Below are positions 1 to 8,605 of a stretch of 25,000 nucleotides of DNA, in pieces. Position numbers and translations under genes: made by a program. This DNA comes from Mesostigma viride. Lineage: Eukaryota; Streptophyta; Mesostigmatophyceae; Mesostigmatales; Mesostigmataceae. The first letter of the stretch is position 1, and each line of letters begins with the position of its first letter. The stretch covers positions 1 through 25,000 of the forward strand of contig RPFO01002249.1 in the NCBI GenBank assembly GCA_009746045.1, in the 5' to 3' direction. The notes below the pieces were generated by a model, which did no database searches, was not told the origin of the DNA, and worked only from the letters and a program-made list of their open reading frames with translations.

Positions 1-204
1 CCTCCCCTCCCTCCCTCCCTCCCTCCTCCCTCCCTCCTCCCCTCCTCCCTCCCTCCCTCCCTCCCTCCCTCCCTCCCTCCCCTCCCTCCCTCCCTCCTCC
101 CCTCCTCCCTCCCTCCCTCCCCCTCCCTCCCTCCCTCCCTCCTCCTCCCTCCCCCTCCTCCTCCCTCCCTCCCTCCCTCCCTCCCTCCCTCCCTCCCTCC
201 CTCC
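1..204. repeat. CCCT/CCT microsatellite
   Basis: An almost pure pyrimidine tract of CCCT units with interspersed CCT and CCCCT variants runs from the window edge to a short CA run at about 205-215. It probably continues to the left. The other strand is G-rich (AGGG) and could form quadruplexes. No coding content. Confidence 0.97.
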
Positions 205-474
205 CTCACACACACTCTTTTCATGGATGTGCATCTGGTTTCCCATATCAGAGTGGGCATAAGCAAGAGTTTGTTTAATAACTGAACTCCTTACTTCATT
301 TAGCAAATGTGAGTCAACATTTCAGAATTATAACAATGGAAATTCCATTAGCTGACCGCATGATGCTACACATGTTCATATTGTGATTTGGCACGCCGCA
401 AAGGTGAAAACCATTTGCGTTCAGTGCCGGTCCGCGGAAAACGCGGAAAAACGCGATCTGCAAATGAATCCAGG
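205..474. other. no gene seen
   Basis: Mixed AT-rich sequence between the microsatellite and the tRNA-like fragment. No open frame with exon-like borders and no recognisable repeat was seen. Confidence 0.5.
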
Positions 475-556
475 CCGGAATCGAACTGGGGACCTCTCTG
501 TTCATATTGGTCCATTACGTGCATGCTAGCTCCTTGAGCTAGTCACACGCACTTGG
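475..556 (-). repeat. tRNA-like SINE fragment (degenerate)
   Basis: On the minus strand a B-box-like AGTTCGATTCC sits in a T-arm context, preceded by a variable-loop-like AGGTC, and an A-box-like TAGCTCAAGGAG lies about 55 nt upstream in a perfect CTAGCTC/GAGCTAG hairpin. The T stem keeps only about three of five pairs, and neither the anticodon stem nor the acceptor stem can be formed. A working tRNA is therefore excluded and a tRNA-derived SINE head or dead tRNA is more likely. No second copy was found in the window. Confidence 0.35.
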
Positions 557-849
557 GGTACTGTGGTTGTTAAGACCTCACTTGGACATGTGCAATGTCT
601 TGAATTGGTTGCTCATTGAGTGAGACATAATGTTGGACGTATTGTGGCTGCTTAACAATACTTTCTGCACGCGTAATTCTTTAATCATGACTAATGTTGG
701 GCGCGTTGCAATTATAAAGGGAGGCATGCAACTATGCAATGTGCGAACATATTAAGTCCATTTAGGGTTATTGCAGTTCAAAAGGAGTGGTGCCATCGCA
801 AACCGTCTAGATCCCGCTCTGAATGTTAGCCAGCCATAGTTGTAACGTA
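557..849. other. no gene seen
   Basis: AT-rich mixed sequence. Nothing coding, and no repeat shared with the rest of the window was recognised. Confidence 0.45.
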
Positions 850-997
850 CAAGGCTGCACATTTCCACCTCCATTTGTTTCCATCGTCGTGAATGACTCG
901 ACAAACACGGATGAGTTAACAGTAGGCTCGAGCTATTAACAGCATGGTCCGGATTCTCCATATTTCTGGCCTGCGCTAGTTGCTTTATTGATAGTCT
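850..997 (-). repeat. dispersed ~130-bp repeat, copy 1
   Basis: Read on the minus strand this copy runs from a GAGACAACCAGCGCAGGCC-like head (diverged here) through GGAGAATCCGGACCATG and GCTCGAGCCT to a tail of the type GGAGGTGGAAATGTG. The same order of blocks recurs at 1355-1480 (+), 9838-9962 (-) and 15008-15140 (+), with fragments elsewhere. It carries no coding sequence and no clear terminal inverted repeats. It could be a non-autonomous element or part of a larger retroelement. Confidence 0.75.
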
Positions 998-1354
998 TTA
1001 CATTGTCATCAAGTGAGTGAGACAACAAACATGACAATTGCCTGGGGCCAGCAGATAAATGTCCAAAATTATTTCAATGAGCAATAAAAGTGATGACTAC
1101 AAGTATTCAAGGAAGTGTTATCGCACAGCAAATTTGAAGCAATATCTTATGAATCACGTTCCAGAGTGGCCATCATAATCGCACACACAAAAAGAGCATG
1201 CCCCTGAAAGAAAAGAGATCGGACTCAACGGACCTTACAAGTTGACCCCCTTACCAACCAGTGTGCCTGGAACGTGAAGCGTGGGGCGGCCAGCAACGAA
1301 AGATTGTTCATGCAGACGGACCGCCCATGGTATTGCCGGGCGCATCAGTGTGTA
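998..1354. other. no gene seen
   Basis: Mixed sequence between two oppositely oriented copies of the 130-bp repeat. No gene-like feature was found. Confidence 0.45.
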
Positions 1355-1480
1355 TGTCAATGAGACAACAGCGCAGGCCAGAGATCTGGAGAATCCGGAC
1401 CAAGGTAGCTCGAGCCTGCCGTTATGTTATCCGCGTTTTCGAGTCGTGCACGATGATGGATATGAATCAGTGTGTATGTG
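1355..1480 (+). repeat. dispersed ~130-bp repeat, copy 2
   Basis: Plus-strand copy beginning with TCAATGAGACAACAGCGCAG, then GGAGAATCCGGACCA, GCTCGAGCCTGCCGTTAT and ATGATGGATATGAATC. It is in inverted orientation to copy 1, about 360 bp away. The open frames drawn across it (1261-1662 and 1281-1529) follow the repeat and look like chance. Confidence 0.75.
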
Positions 1481-1591
1481 GCCATCAACACCAATTGCCG
1501 CCATCCATATTGTCATCAGGGCGTTGTGAGTTTAACGTTTGCTTTGTCGCTCATATTTCGCTTTGCCTTCGGCTTAGGCGAGCTCGCCTTG

Positions 1592-1894
1592 TCATCTCCA
1601 AAGAGTATGCAATGCCGCACAAGAAGACCGACATTTATTACTGCGCCAACTATCGTCCTTAAGATTGCCAGCATCTCCAAAGATCACCAAAGCCGCAACC
1701 AGATCGAGTGCGGCGCTGTGCCCTTCGCGTGCGATGCTCTGCTCTTCTACAGCCGTGGGGCTCGGAGCATTTGGGTTAATGTCGTCGCTAATAGCAGGCT
1801 TCGGGTCACCTTTCGCGAGGGTAACCCGTTGTAGCCATTCCTGAAAAAGCTGGTCGGTGTCCCTTATGGCTGGCGACTCCCGAGCACCTGCCAC
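1592..1894 (-). CDS. possible exon or gag-like fragment, unrecognised
   Basis: A 100-codon minus-strand open frame that opens on GTG rather than ATG. A possible acceptor (GGTGGCAG) overlaps its start, so it could be an internal exon. The translation is polar with a short hydrophobic patch (LDLVAALVIFG) and matches no family I know. There is no partner exon or donor with good support on either side. It may be a chance open frame or a relic of a mobile element. Confidence 0.18.
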   Translation of the reverse strand: MAGARESPAIRDTDQLFQEWLQRVTLAKGDPKPAISDDINPNAPSPTAVEEQSIAREGHSAALDLVAALVIFGDAGNLKDDSWRSNKCRSSCAALHTLWR

Positions 1895-1954
1895 CTTCCC
1901 GCGAACGTTGCACGTCTGGCATTTTCATGGGCTTGCTTCGCGCCAACGCACGCT

Positions 1955-2113
1955 GTTCACCACAAGTTCACCAGCAGTTCACGCGGAGTCGCGGACAGTT
2001 CACCAACCTCGGACTTTGGGGAACTGTCCGGTGAACTCGTGAACTCGTCGGGACTCAAAATTAGCTCGGCCCCGGTCGGCCCAGTTCACAAAAGAGTTCA
2101 CGAAGAGTTCACC
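1955..2113. repeat. GTTCAC motif cluster with hairpin
   Basis: Seven GTTCAC hexamers on the plus strand (starting at 1955, 1966, 1977, 1998, 2084, 2096, 2108) and two inverted GTGAAC copies (2031, 2039) lie within 160 bp. The first three are 11 bp apart, close to one helical turn, and the last three are 12 bp apart. A perfect 10-bp inverted repeat, CGGACAGTTC (1992-2001) and GAACTGTCCG (2021-2030), sits in the middle. It may be a regulator-binding array or a decayed minisatellite. The nearest gene start is 3057, about 950 bp away. Confidence 0.6.
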
Positions 2114-3056
2114 GCCTCATGTGAGGACGAAAAAAAAAATTCGGGTTTTGATTGCAACTGTCTGACGACTCGACCAATATCCCCGACTGCATATACGAAG
2201 TGTCACTATGGTGGCGTCTCGGCCTCAAAAGTAATTATTTTTGTACAGTAATAATTGTTCGGCCGGAGTCAGTTTTACTCGGTAGTTCATCACCAGCAGT
2301 CGGAGAATGCCTCCTCTCAGGCGGCTACGTCCGCGGAGGGCATGCGTCACTTGTTGTAAAACGACGTTTGTTCCCCGAGTCAAGGAGACATTTCAGAAGC
2401 AGCCGGCGTGGGAATGAACTTTCTCGACTGCATTACTGGCGGACAGTTAATCGGGCAATCTTCGTCATAATCCATTCTACAGCAGCTGCGTGCTGTAGTG
2501 CAGGAAAATCATCATCAACCCTACCTAGTGCAACAGGCGGATTTATAAGCCTGACAATGCAGCGCGGGATGAGCACGGCGTGCTGGGCCCATTCCTCTCC
2601 AGAGCAACTTCTTACCTTCACTGATACTTCGTGCGGCTGCTGAAAGAACTACAATGCTGCAGGTAATGGTGGCATTTCTTAATGTATCAATCCGGGTATC
2701 AGGACTGCGCGAGGTCGCCGTAGTATTCCTATCGTCGCCGCGTCTCAGTACCTGATATCGCAGTCGGCTGCCTGCACGGGTCACTGGATGAGCTGAGCAG
2801 GCCGTGGGATGCCTGCAACGAGGGGTCGGGAGGTACAGAGCTTATGCATGTGGTCCGTCGTCTCGTGCCGACCATTAACAGTCATAGCGACGCAGGATTA
2901 ATACGACGCGCGCTTGTGCGACGACTCTTGCCGACACATCGACTTTCTCGATTCCAAATCACAGGTTGCTCTCGAAGTGGGCATTATCTAGAGCCCGAAG
3001 CTGGGCAAGCGGTCTGCTCACACGGTCGTTGGGTAGATTAAATCAACCCGCCTACC
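2114..3056. other. upstream region of the GT47 gene
   Basis: No exon-like frame was accepted here. The longest frame (2152-2643, +) has no recognisable motif. The last 20 bases before the GT47 start contain an in-frame TAA (3039-3041). No clear TATA box was seen near 3000, so the promoter is presumably within this stretch but could not be placed. Confidence 0.4.
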
Positions 3057-3437
3057 ATGGCGCCGCAGGCTCTCCCATGGCCGGCCTTCTTCTTCATCAG
3101 CATCCTATTGGCACAAACTACTGCCGCCCGCGCGGTCGCCCAAGCGCCCGCTGGCGTGACCGCACCGGCAGCAGGTCCGGGGTGCAGCGTGACCGGCTGC
3201 GACCGAGGCACTTGCAACCACGCGGAGCAGGTGTGCCGTTGCCAGTACGGGTTCTGGGGCTCCCGGTGCGAGGAGTACATGCTGCGGAGCTGCTCGTTCG
3301 GGCGCACAGATGGCGCCAGCTGGTCGCCACCTGTCCTCCCGCCAAGCCTCTGGACTGCCCTGCGGCTTCACCCAGTCTCCTGCATGTGCTTGGTGGAGCT
3401 CCGGGCGGCGAATGGCATCCACCGCTTCCAGCAGGAG
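3057..3437 (+). CDS. GT47 gene, exon 1
   Basis: 127 codons: signal sequence, first EGF-like module, and a linker ending IHRFQQE. The donor is GAG|GTAATT in phase 0. Reading through the donor meets a stop at about 3524. A second, similar donor (GCGAG|GTAACG) lies 34 nt downstream but is in phase 1 and would not join in frame to the acceptor at 4553. Confidence 0.8.
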
Positions 3438-6400
3438 GTAATTAACGAGGACTTGCACACGCAACAGCGAGGTAACGAGGACTTGAGCACGAGACCTCTC
3501 ATCGTTCTAACGAGTAAAAATTGAATGTGTGAAGGGAGGGAGAGAGGGTCGGATGGATGGACAGATGGGTGGACTATACCGACAGACGGATGAACAAATG
3601 ATGGGGGAACAAATGACGGATGGGTGAACAAAAAACTGCGTGCGTGCTATCATCACCAGATGAGGTGAGCGCGTTTGGACGGTTTGGTACCACACCATGC
3701 CGTGGATGGAGACAGGATCCTCAAGTTGAAGTAGAAATGGTAAGATACCCCTAGCATTATCATAACTTATATGAAGGGAAGAATGAGGACTATGGCCTCC
3801 CGTCCTTGTGAACCATGCGTGCTGTCATCTGACACGCATGCCTCCAGGGTTAACCATGCGTTTGGGAAGGATGCGTTTGGGAATCGTGTAGTGACTTGCG
3901 CACACAGCCTCTCCCAGTCGTAATAGACGGTGACTTGCGTGGCATTATCAGGGAGTCGTCCACAAGGTGAAACGAAGGGTGCCCAAAGCTGAAGGTGGTG
4001 AGCGTGACCTGGTGTGGCGGGATCGCGGCTGAGTTGACTGCATGAGACTGACGCGCTGCGACGTTGTTGTTGCAAAATGCTTGATTGTTATTGTTAGTCG
4101 GTCTCTAGCAACGATCGAGACAACTCTATGTTTCCTAACCTCAAGCCCAAGCCTAAGTACTCCAACACTCATACCCGCACCTGTGTGCCCTAGCAGCTCA
4201 TCTCACCCCAGCCTGTGGTCACTGGAGGCCTCTGCACGGCCAAGCTTAGCACGTCAGTCGTGCTCATGGCTACTGAGGTAGTCGATTGTGGTCACTGCTC
4301 GTTGTCCCAGGCGTGATCAGGGCTGCGCTACCTCATGATCATGCCTTGTAATGTAATTCATGTTCAACCTCTAGTCAGTCAACCATCATGCTGACGACGA
4401 TGCTGACGACGATGCTGCCCGTTTCCCCACATCCCCCCCCCCATGCACCCTCCCCCCCCCCCATGCACCCCCCCCCCCCCCCCCCGCCCCCCCACATGCA
4501 CCCCCCCCCATACACACACACATGCACTGCCCCCCCCTTCCGCACAAGCACAGATCCAAGGCAAGACCGAGTGCTTTGTGCGCGTGCCCACGGCCCCAGT
4601 GACCCGAGCCACTCTACTCTTGCACCAGCACTCGCAGCTGGATTTCGGAACCGGCGGGCCTGCAGGGACCTCCGACGCCCTGGGTGCGGGTCCAAAAGCC
4701 TCCTCTCTGCTTGGGAGTGTTGCCACATCCGTGCAAGGGGCAACACAGTCTTCTTCTCCTCCGCATCATGCACTAGGGGCCGGGAAATCTACGTCATCCA
4801 CATCGCCTCGTGTGTCCTCTAGTGGGGAGCCTGTGACGACCTCGCCATCTGGCGGTGAGGAGTTCAGCCTGTACATGAGCACGCTGGCTCAGTTTGACGC
4901 GGAGACATTCCAGCGGGCGTGCAGCGTGGACTCGGTGAGCGACTCGCTTCTCCATCGAGGGGCCGGGGCTGTGCCGGTCGCGTGCCGCCAGCTGGCGGAC
5001 ACGTACGTGAGGCCGCATGGGGTATACCAGGCCAGGGCGGCGGGGGGGGAGGGCAGCCAGTGGATGCGGGACGCCATGTGCGTTCAGCAAGTCCGGGATT
5101 GCGAGGGGGTCCGTGCTAATTTGAGCCAGTTGGCGGCGACCAGCACCACCGCTGCCGCGCTGGGGGCATTGTCAAAGGTGTTGACCGGGATCGGGGCAGC
5201 GGGTGGCGGGGATGCCGGCAGTGGAAGCGTTGGTGGCGGTCGACGTGCCAATGGTGGGGGTGGAAGCGTCAATGGTGGCGGTGGGAATGGGGTTGGCCAG
5301 GGGGGGCTCAGGGGGGGGGAATCAGGCCAGCCTGGGAGAGGCACCGTGGGAGAGGGCACCGGGTTATATTTGGGGGAGGAGGCGACGGAGACTTGTTGTC
5401 CGAGAGACGTCTCCCGATGCCTCGCCGAGAAGATCATTGGGGAGGGCGCCGGGGGCCGGTCGATGGCATTTGTTAACGCTCGGTGCTCTTGCGCGGTCGG
5501 GCTGGCTGGGCCTCGCTGCGAGGCGCCCTGCAAGCTGGGCTGCGTGAACGAGTGCTCGGGGCGTGGCGAGTGTCTCGCGGCGTGGTGCCGTTGCCAGCAG
5601 GGCTGGTTTGGAATCGATTGCTCCATCCCTGCGAACGAAACGATTCGCAATAACGCAAGTCTCGGGGGCACCTCGGGGGATCCGGGTTCGGGGACAGGAA
5701 AGAATTCGGGTGATCCAGTTATGGGGAATAGTGCGAGCAATCCGACGGTTGAAAGGGTCACGACTCCTTTGCGCTATTGGAGGGCGGGCACGCCGGTGGG
5801 GCCCACGCAGCCGCCCCCCAAGAGCCTTGCCGAGCTGAAAATATACGTGTACGATGTGGCGCCAAGTGTGCTCCAGAGCGAGCCGTGCATAACAGGCTGT
5901 GCGTCTTTCTGCGGCGACACCCTCTACAAGGCCAACATCTACTTCCTGTCGTCGCTCCTGCGCGACCCCGCCCACATCACGTACGACCCGAACGAGGCGC
6001 ACCTATTTTTAGCGCCGCTGCTGCCGTACCGGTACAGTGGCAATTTGGGCAGCGCTGGCCCCCACATCCTCGACACGATCGACGTGATTCGACCCATGGG
6101 TTATTTCGACCGTAATGGCGGCAGGGACCACATCTGGTGGGCGGTCGGCGACCGAGCCACCTGCGACGTCCCTGACGCCGCACGCCCGGGCATTATCGTG
6201 GGGCATTATGGCCGGATCGATCCCCGGCTGTTCACGCCCGTGCCTTGCGTAGATCCCCACAAGGACCTCATCGCCCCCCCCCTCACGCCCTCAAGCTTCC
6301 CGTCGGCCCATTTCCGCCCCGATCCTGCCACGGGGAGAAACACATTGGTCGCATACGTGCAGCCGTGGGGGGTCACCCAGGCGCGGGCGGCATATGAGGG

Positions 6401-7052
6401 CGAGGGTTTATCGCAGCCGCGTCCTCTTTTACTGTTCATGGCCGCGAGTAACCCTGTCTTGGGGGACCCAACCTGCCCCGATCCGAACAATGACGGCCCC
6501 GGCCCCTGCCGGGAATTCGAGTACGGGATGGGCGTTCGTGCGGCGGCCTTTAACTGGTTCCGGGAGTACGCGAGTGGGATGCCGGACGTCCTGATGAGCA
6601 ATGATATCCACAGCGGGAGGGAGAACTACCAACGTAACATGCGTTCGTCGCGGTTTTGTCTCGACGCGCTCGGACACGGCTTCTCGACGCGCATTGTGGA
6701 CTATGTATCCTCGGGGTGCATCCCCATAATCGTCCGTGACGATGTCCTGTGGCCGTACGAGTCGTACGAGTTCCGGGGCAGCGTTGTCGAGAACTGGTTG
6801 CAGGAGGACCCTTCGCCTGCGTGGGGGGATTTCCCTCGCGTCCGGTACAACGAGTTTGCGGTCACGTTCCGGAAACGGGACATCCCGAAAATTTTGGAGA
6901 CGCTGCGAGGGATTAGCGACAAGCGGGTCAGGGAGCTGCGGGCGGGGTGCCAGCGGGTTCACAAAGCATTTCTGTGGGACCAAGACTATGGCATGGCGTA
7001 CAATTACACGATTGCGGCCTTGGCAAGGATTCGAGCGAGCATGCCATTGTAG
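3057..7052 (+). CDS. GT47 exostosin-like glycosyltransferase with EGF modules (2 exons)
   Basis: Predicted 959-aa secretory-pathway glycosyltransferase: exon 1 is 3057-3437, exon 2 is 4554-7052. The ATG at 3057 has a good context (CTACCATGG) and an in-frame TAA 16 nt upstream. Residues 1-30 form a signal peptide or signal anchor (hydrophobic core about 10-19). An EGF-like module follows with Cys 43, 48, 53, 60, 62 and 71. Ser/Thr-rich and Gly-rich linkers lead to a second Cys-rich EGF-like stretch, Cys 438-483, ending CRCQQGWFGIDC. The catalytic GT47 domain runs from about L555 (LKIYVYDVAP) to the C-terminus and includes RFCL at 827-830 and the GCIPII stretch at 848-853, typical of exostosin-family enzymes. 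Family members transfer sugars such as arabinose, galactose, xylose or glucuronate in the Golgi; the substrate cannot be told here. A wall or extracellular-matrix glycoprotein role is inference. Calling exon 2 as an independent ORF from 4443 would wrongly translate the C-rich end of the intron. Confidence 0.88.
3435..3492 (+). repeat. tandem duplication spanning the exon-1 5' splice site
   Basis: GAGGTAATTAACGAGGACTT (from 3435) and GAGGTAACGAGGACTT (from 3469) are tandem copies 34 nt apart, differing by a 4-nt indel and a diverged tail. Both contain a GAG|GTAA splice donor. Only the first keeps the reading frame. Confidence 0.8.
3438..4553 (+). other. GT47 gene intron (1116 nt)
   Basis: GT-AG intron with phase 0 at both ends. 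It holds a degenerate GGATGGAT-type purine microsatellite (about 3530-3640), a stretch of mixed sequence, short GACGATGCT repeats at 4390-4416, and a cytosine-rich 3' end (4433-4530) just before the acceptor GCACAAGCACAG. Confidence 0.75.
4433..4535 (+). repeat. C-rich minisatellite next to the 3' splice site
   Basis: Runs of 8-19 C interrupted by ATGCACCC and ATACACACAC units form an extreme polypyrimidine stretch 20-120 nt upstream of the GT47 acceptor. The ATGs in the repeats open a false extended frame into exon 2. The long C runs are also prone to assembly error. Confidence 0.85.
4554..7052 (+). CDS. GT47 gene, exon 2
   Basis: 832 codons plus TAG, beginning IQGKTECFVRVPTA after the acceptor AAGCACAG. 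It carries the linkers, the second EGF-like stretch and the whole catalytic domain without interruption. Coding GC is clearly higher than in the flanks. Confidence 0.85.
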   Translation: MQGKTECFVRVPTAPVTRATLLLHQHSQLDFGTGGPAGTSDALGAGPKASSLLGSVATSVQGATQSSSPPHHALGAGKSTSSTSPRVSSSGEPVTTSPSGGEEFSLYMSTLAQFDAETFQRACSVDSVSDSLLHRGAGAVPVACRQLADTYVRPHGVYQARAAGGEGSQWMRDAMCVQQVRDCEGVRANLSQLAATSTTAAALGALSKVLTGIGAAGGGDAGSGSVGGGRRANGGGGSVNGGGGNGVGQGGLRGGESGQPGRGTVGEGTGLYLGEEATETCCPRDVSRCLAEKIIGEGAGGRSMAFVNARCSCAVGLAGPRCEAPCKLGCVNECSGRGECLAAWCRCQQGWFGIDCSIPANETIRNNASLGGTSGDPGSGTGKNSGDPVMGNSASNPTVERVTTPLRYWRAGTPVGPTQPPPKSLAELKIYVYDVAPSVLQSEPCITGCASFCGDTLYKANIYFLSSLLRDPAHITYDPNEAHLFLAPLLPYRYSGNLGSAGPHILDTIDVIRPMGYFDRNGGRDHIWWAVGDRATCDVPDAARPGIIVGHYGRIDPRLFTPVPCVDPHKDLIAPPLTPSSFPSAHFRPDPATGRNTLVAYVQPWGVTQARAAYEGEGLSQPRPLLLFMAASNPVLGDPTCPDPNNDGPGPCREFEYGMGVRAAAFNWFREYASGMPDVLMSNDIHSGRENYQRNMRSSRFCLDALGHGFSTRIVDYVSSGCIPIIVRDDVLWPYESYEFRGSVVENWLQEDPSPAWGDFPRVRYNEFAVTFRKRDIPKILETLRGISDKRVRELRAGCQRVHKAFLWDQDYGMAYNYTIAALARIRASMPL

Positions 7053-7054
7053 AA

Positions 7055-7083
7055 TATCAATGAGACAACCAGCACAGGCCAGA
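7055..7083 (+). repeat. dispersed ~130-bp repeat, head fragment in 3' UTR
   Basis: ATCAATGAGACAACCAGCAC and the following AGGCCAGAAA, starting 2 nt after the GT47 stop codon, match the head of the 130-bp repeat. Only about 29 bp are present. Confidence 0.65.
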
Positions 7084-7151
7084 AAATGCCTCTGTAGTTT
7101 GTAGAATAGGCTTTGTTGCCATACAACTATGTATCATGTCCAGAATCGCCG

Positions 7152-7156
7152 TGTAA
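7152..7156 (+). terminator. TGTAA poly(A) signal of the GT47 gene
   Basis: TGTAA in the context GCCGTGTAATCAG, 100 nt past the stop codon. TGTAA is the usual polyadenylation signal in chlorophytes, and the spacing fits a short 3' UTR. Confidence 0.6.
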
Positions 7157-7534
7157 TCAGTGTATATTCATATTTCTTTTGTGCATTTAAATGCGTATTG
7201 AATGCATCATACAGACGCACTGACTATTACACCACGAGACAACCCGTACACTTATTAGTATTGTTATAAAAGTTAACAATAACAAGTACACTTACACTTC
7301 ATACACTAGTAAGTATTAGTGTGTGTACACTGACATGTACTATGCACTAATAAGTCTCACGGTCATGAATTTATCAACACGTAGACTGCGTCATGCGATC
7401 TTAAGTCCTGAATGAGAAGGAGATAGAATGGGATGGACATCGCTGTCTATCTAGCCTCCATATGACAAGGTACGTTGCAGGCGCCTAGCTCGATCGGCCT
7501 GGATCGCCACTTTGCATGTCTACCTCGAATTCGG
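7157..7534. other. intergenic, short inverted repeats
   Basis: AT-rich DNA with imperfect palindromes: CTTATTAGT near 7252 is inverted as ACTAATAAG near 7345, and TTGTTA near 7262 is inverted as TAACAA. These may be the remains of a small inverted-repeat element. No gene. Confidence 0.4.
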
Positions 7535-8132
7535 TCACCAGCGTATCCCGTCACCTGGGTTGGTATCCTGCATAACCGCCTGCCATCTATCTTTGCGGGT
7601 CATCTGCCCCCAGATGGCAGATCTCTGAGGTCTCGACCTGATCTGTGCGGGCCAGGTGCCCAGCCAGGCCCGTGCGCCGGTGCCTAACGATGTGAGCTAC
7701 AAAGGGAAAATCTGCGTACAAGCCCTCATTGAGTAATGTGCAAGCAGTCTGGGAAATTGAACGCCTTGCGTAGCATCTTGGTCAAGATGCGGTCGAGCTG
7801 AGCCTCCATCTCATGCGTCAGCGTCGATCCACGCGTCCGCCCCGTATAGGCCAGAACCGTCAGAATGACGACCTTGAACAGTTCATGTTTGACGAGCCGG
7901 GGCAGCTGGCGTGGGTTGGTCAACCAGCAGCGATGCTCGTGGAATCGCCCCAATGCCATGCCGATATCCGGGTCTTCATGTCATCCTTGCAGTCGGGTAG
8001 CCAGCTTTCTTTTTGCCGAGCAGTCGGAAGCGGCCTGAAGCAGGATTCAGTAAAGCGCCAATGTAATTTGTGCAGCCTCAGGATTCCCCTAGACGTGGCA
8101 AAGCATTTCCAGAAGCCTTGCTCTAGATCCAC
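7535..8132 (-). pseudogene. LINE reverse-transcriptase C-terminal remnant
   Basis: Minus-strand fragments in three frames follow the order expected after the RT core of a non-LTR retrotransposon: DDMKTRIS, then after a frameshift near 7960 MALGRFHEH, LFKVVILTVLAY, LTHEMEAQLDRILTKMLRKA, then after a second shift near 7730 a C-terminal RRTGLAGHLAR motif. The first part equals the XMKXRI...LF...VLXYG...LT...LDR...MLR pattern common to many LINEs. The catalytic FADD region, the endonuclease and the 3' end are missing. It is a dead 5'-truncated or deleted copy, and the clade is undetermined. Confidence 0.65.
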
Positions 8133-8243
8133 CAGTTTGTAGTGATAACCGGCCTATTGCTCTAGATCCACCTATTGCTCTAGATCCACGTGTTTGTAGT
8201 GATAACCGGCCTATTGCTCTAGATCCATGTATTTGTAGTGATG
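8116..8243 (+). repeat. 39-bp repeat, cluster 1
   Basis: About three and a half copies of a unit of about 39 bp made of GGCCTATTG, CTCTAGATCCACGTG and TTTGTAGTGATAACC; one copy is shortened to 20 bp. It starts immediately beside the LINE remnant. Confidence 0.85.
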
Positions 8244-8504
8244 TACAGCCATGCTACGTCCTGGCTATGATCAGATTACTTGCCTACGCTCCTTGTTATG
8301 ATATGCTCACATGGGTCTTATTGCACCCACAGCATTTGCCGGATCGTTTATCATGTCCGATTGCAGCTGTGGCATGCCTCTGGCATGAAGGAGAAAGGGG
8401 GTCTCTGCCCGCTTTCTTCCTGTTGTGCACACACAGGGATTAAAAGCACTCTGGTGCTCCGTGACTCCCCAACGGGAGCATGAGTTTAATTAATAAATTA
8501 ATTT
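8244..8504. other. intergenic, no gene seen
   Basis: Mixed sequence between 39-bp repeat clusters. A 67-codon frame here has no recognisable motif. It may be part of the retroelement that supplied the RT fragment just downstream. Confidence 0.4.
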
Positions 8505-8560
8505 GTAGTGATCACCAGCTGGCCTATTAATTGCTCTAGATTCACGAGTTTGTAGTGACT
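8505..8560 (+). repeat. 39-bp repeat, cluster 2
   Basis: One full unit and part of another (GTAGTGATCACC, GGCCTATTAATTGCTCTAGA, GAGTTTGTAGTGA) with a TAAT insertion in the spacer, 45 bp upstream of the RT remnant. Confidence 0.75.
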
Positions 8561-8605
8561 TATGAGCTTGCATTCATGAAGAATCAGTCACGTGTCTATT
8601 AATTA
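8561..8605 (+). repeat. CAGTCACGTGTC/TTAATTAA repeat, copy 1
   Basis: GACTTATG followed by CAGTCACGTGTC and an ATTAATTAAT run. The same blocks occur at 9786-9835, and a more diverged form at 10605-10645. The copies bracket the RT remnant, so they may be its non-coding ends. Confidence 0.55.

Noticed and set aside
475-556. Functional tRNA gene
   Set aside because: T stem has mismatches, and no anticodon or acceptor stem can be formed.
1261-1834. Overlapping plus-strand frames across the dispersed repeat
   Set aside because: They follow the repeat copy and differ from the frames at its other copies, so they are not conserved coding sequence.
2152-2643. 163-codon plus-strand frame
   Set aside because: No recognisable domain, no good start context, and overlapping minus-strand frames of similar quality.
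4443-4553. N-terminal extension of the GT47 exon 2 frame from an ATG in the C-rich tract
   Set aside because: The His-Pro-rich stretch lies in the intron. Exon 1 with signal peptide and EGF joins in phase at 4554, which is a better start.
5084-6002. Long antisense frames opposite the GT47 gene
   Set aside because: They mirror a GC-rich coding strand, have no family motif, and overlap a well-supported gene.
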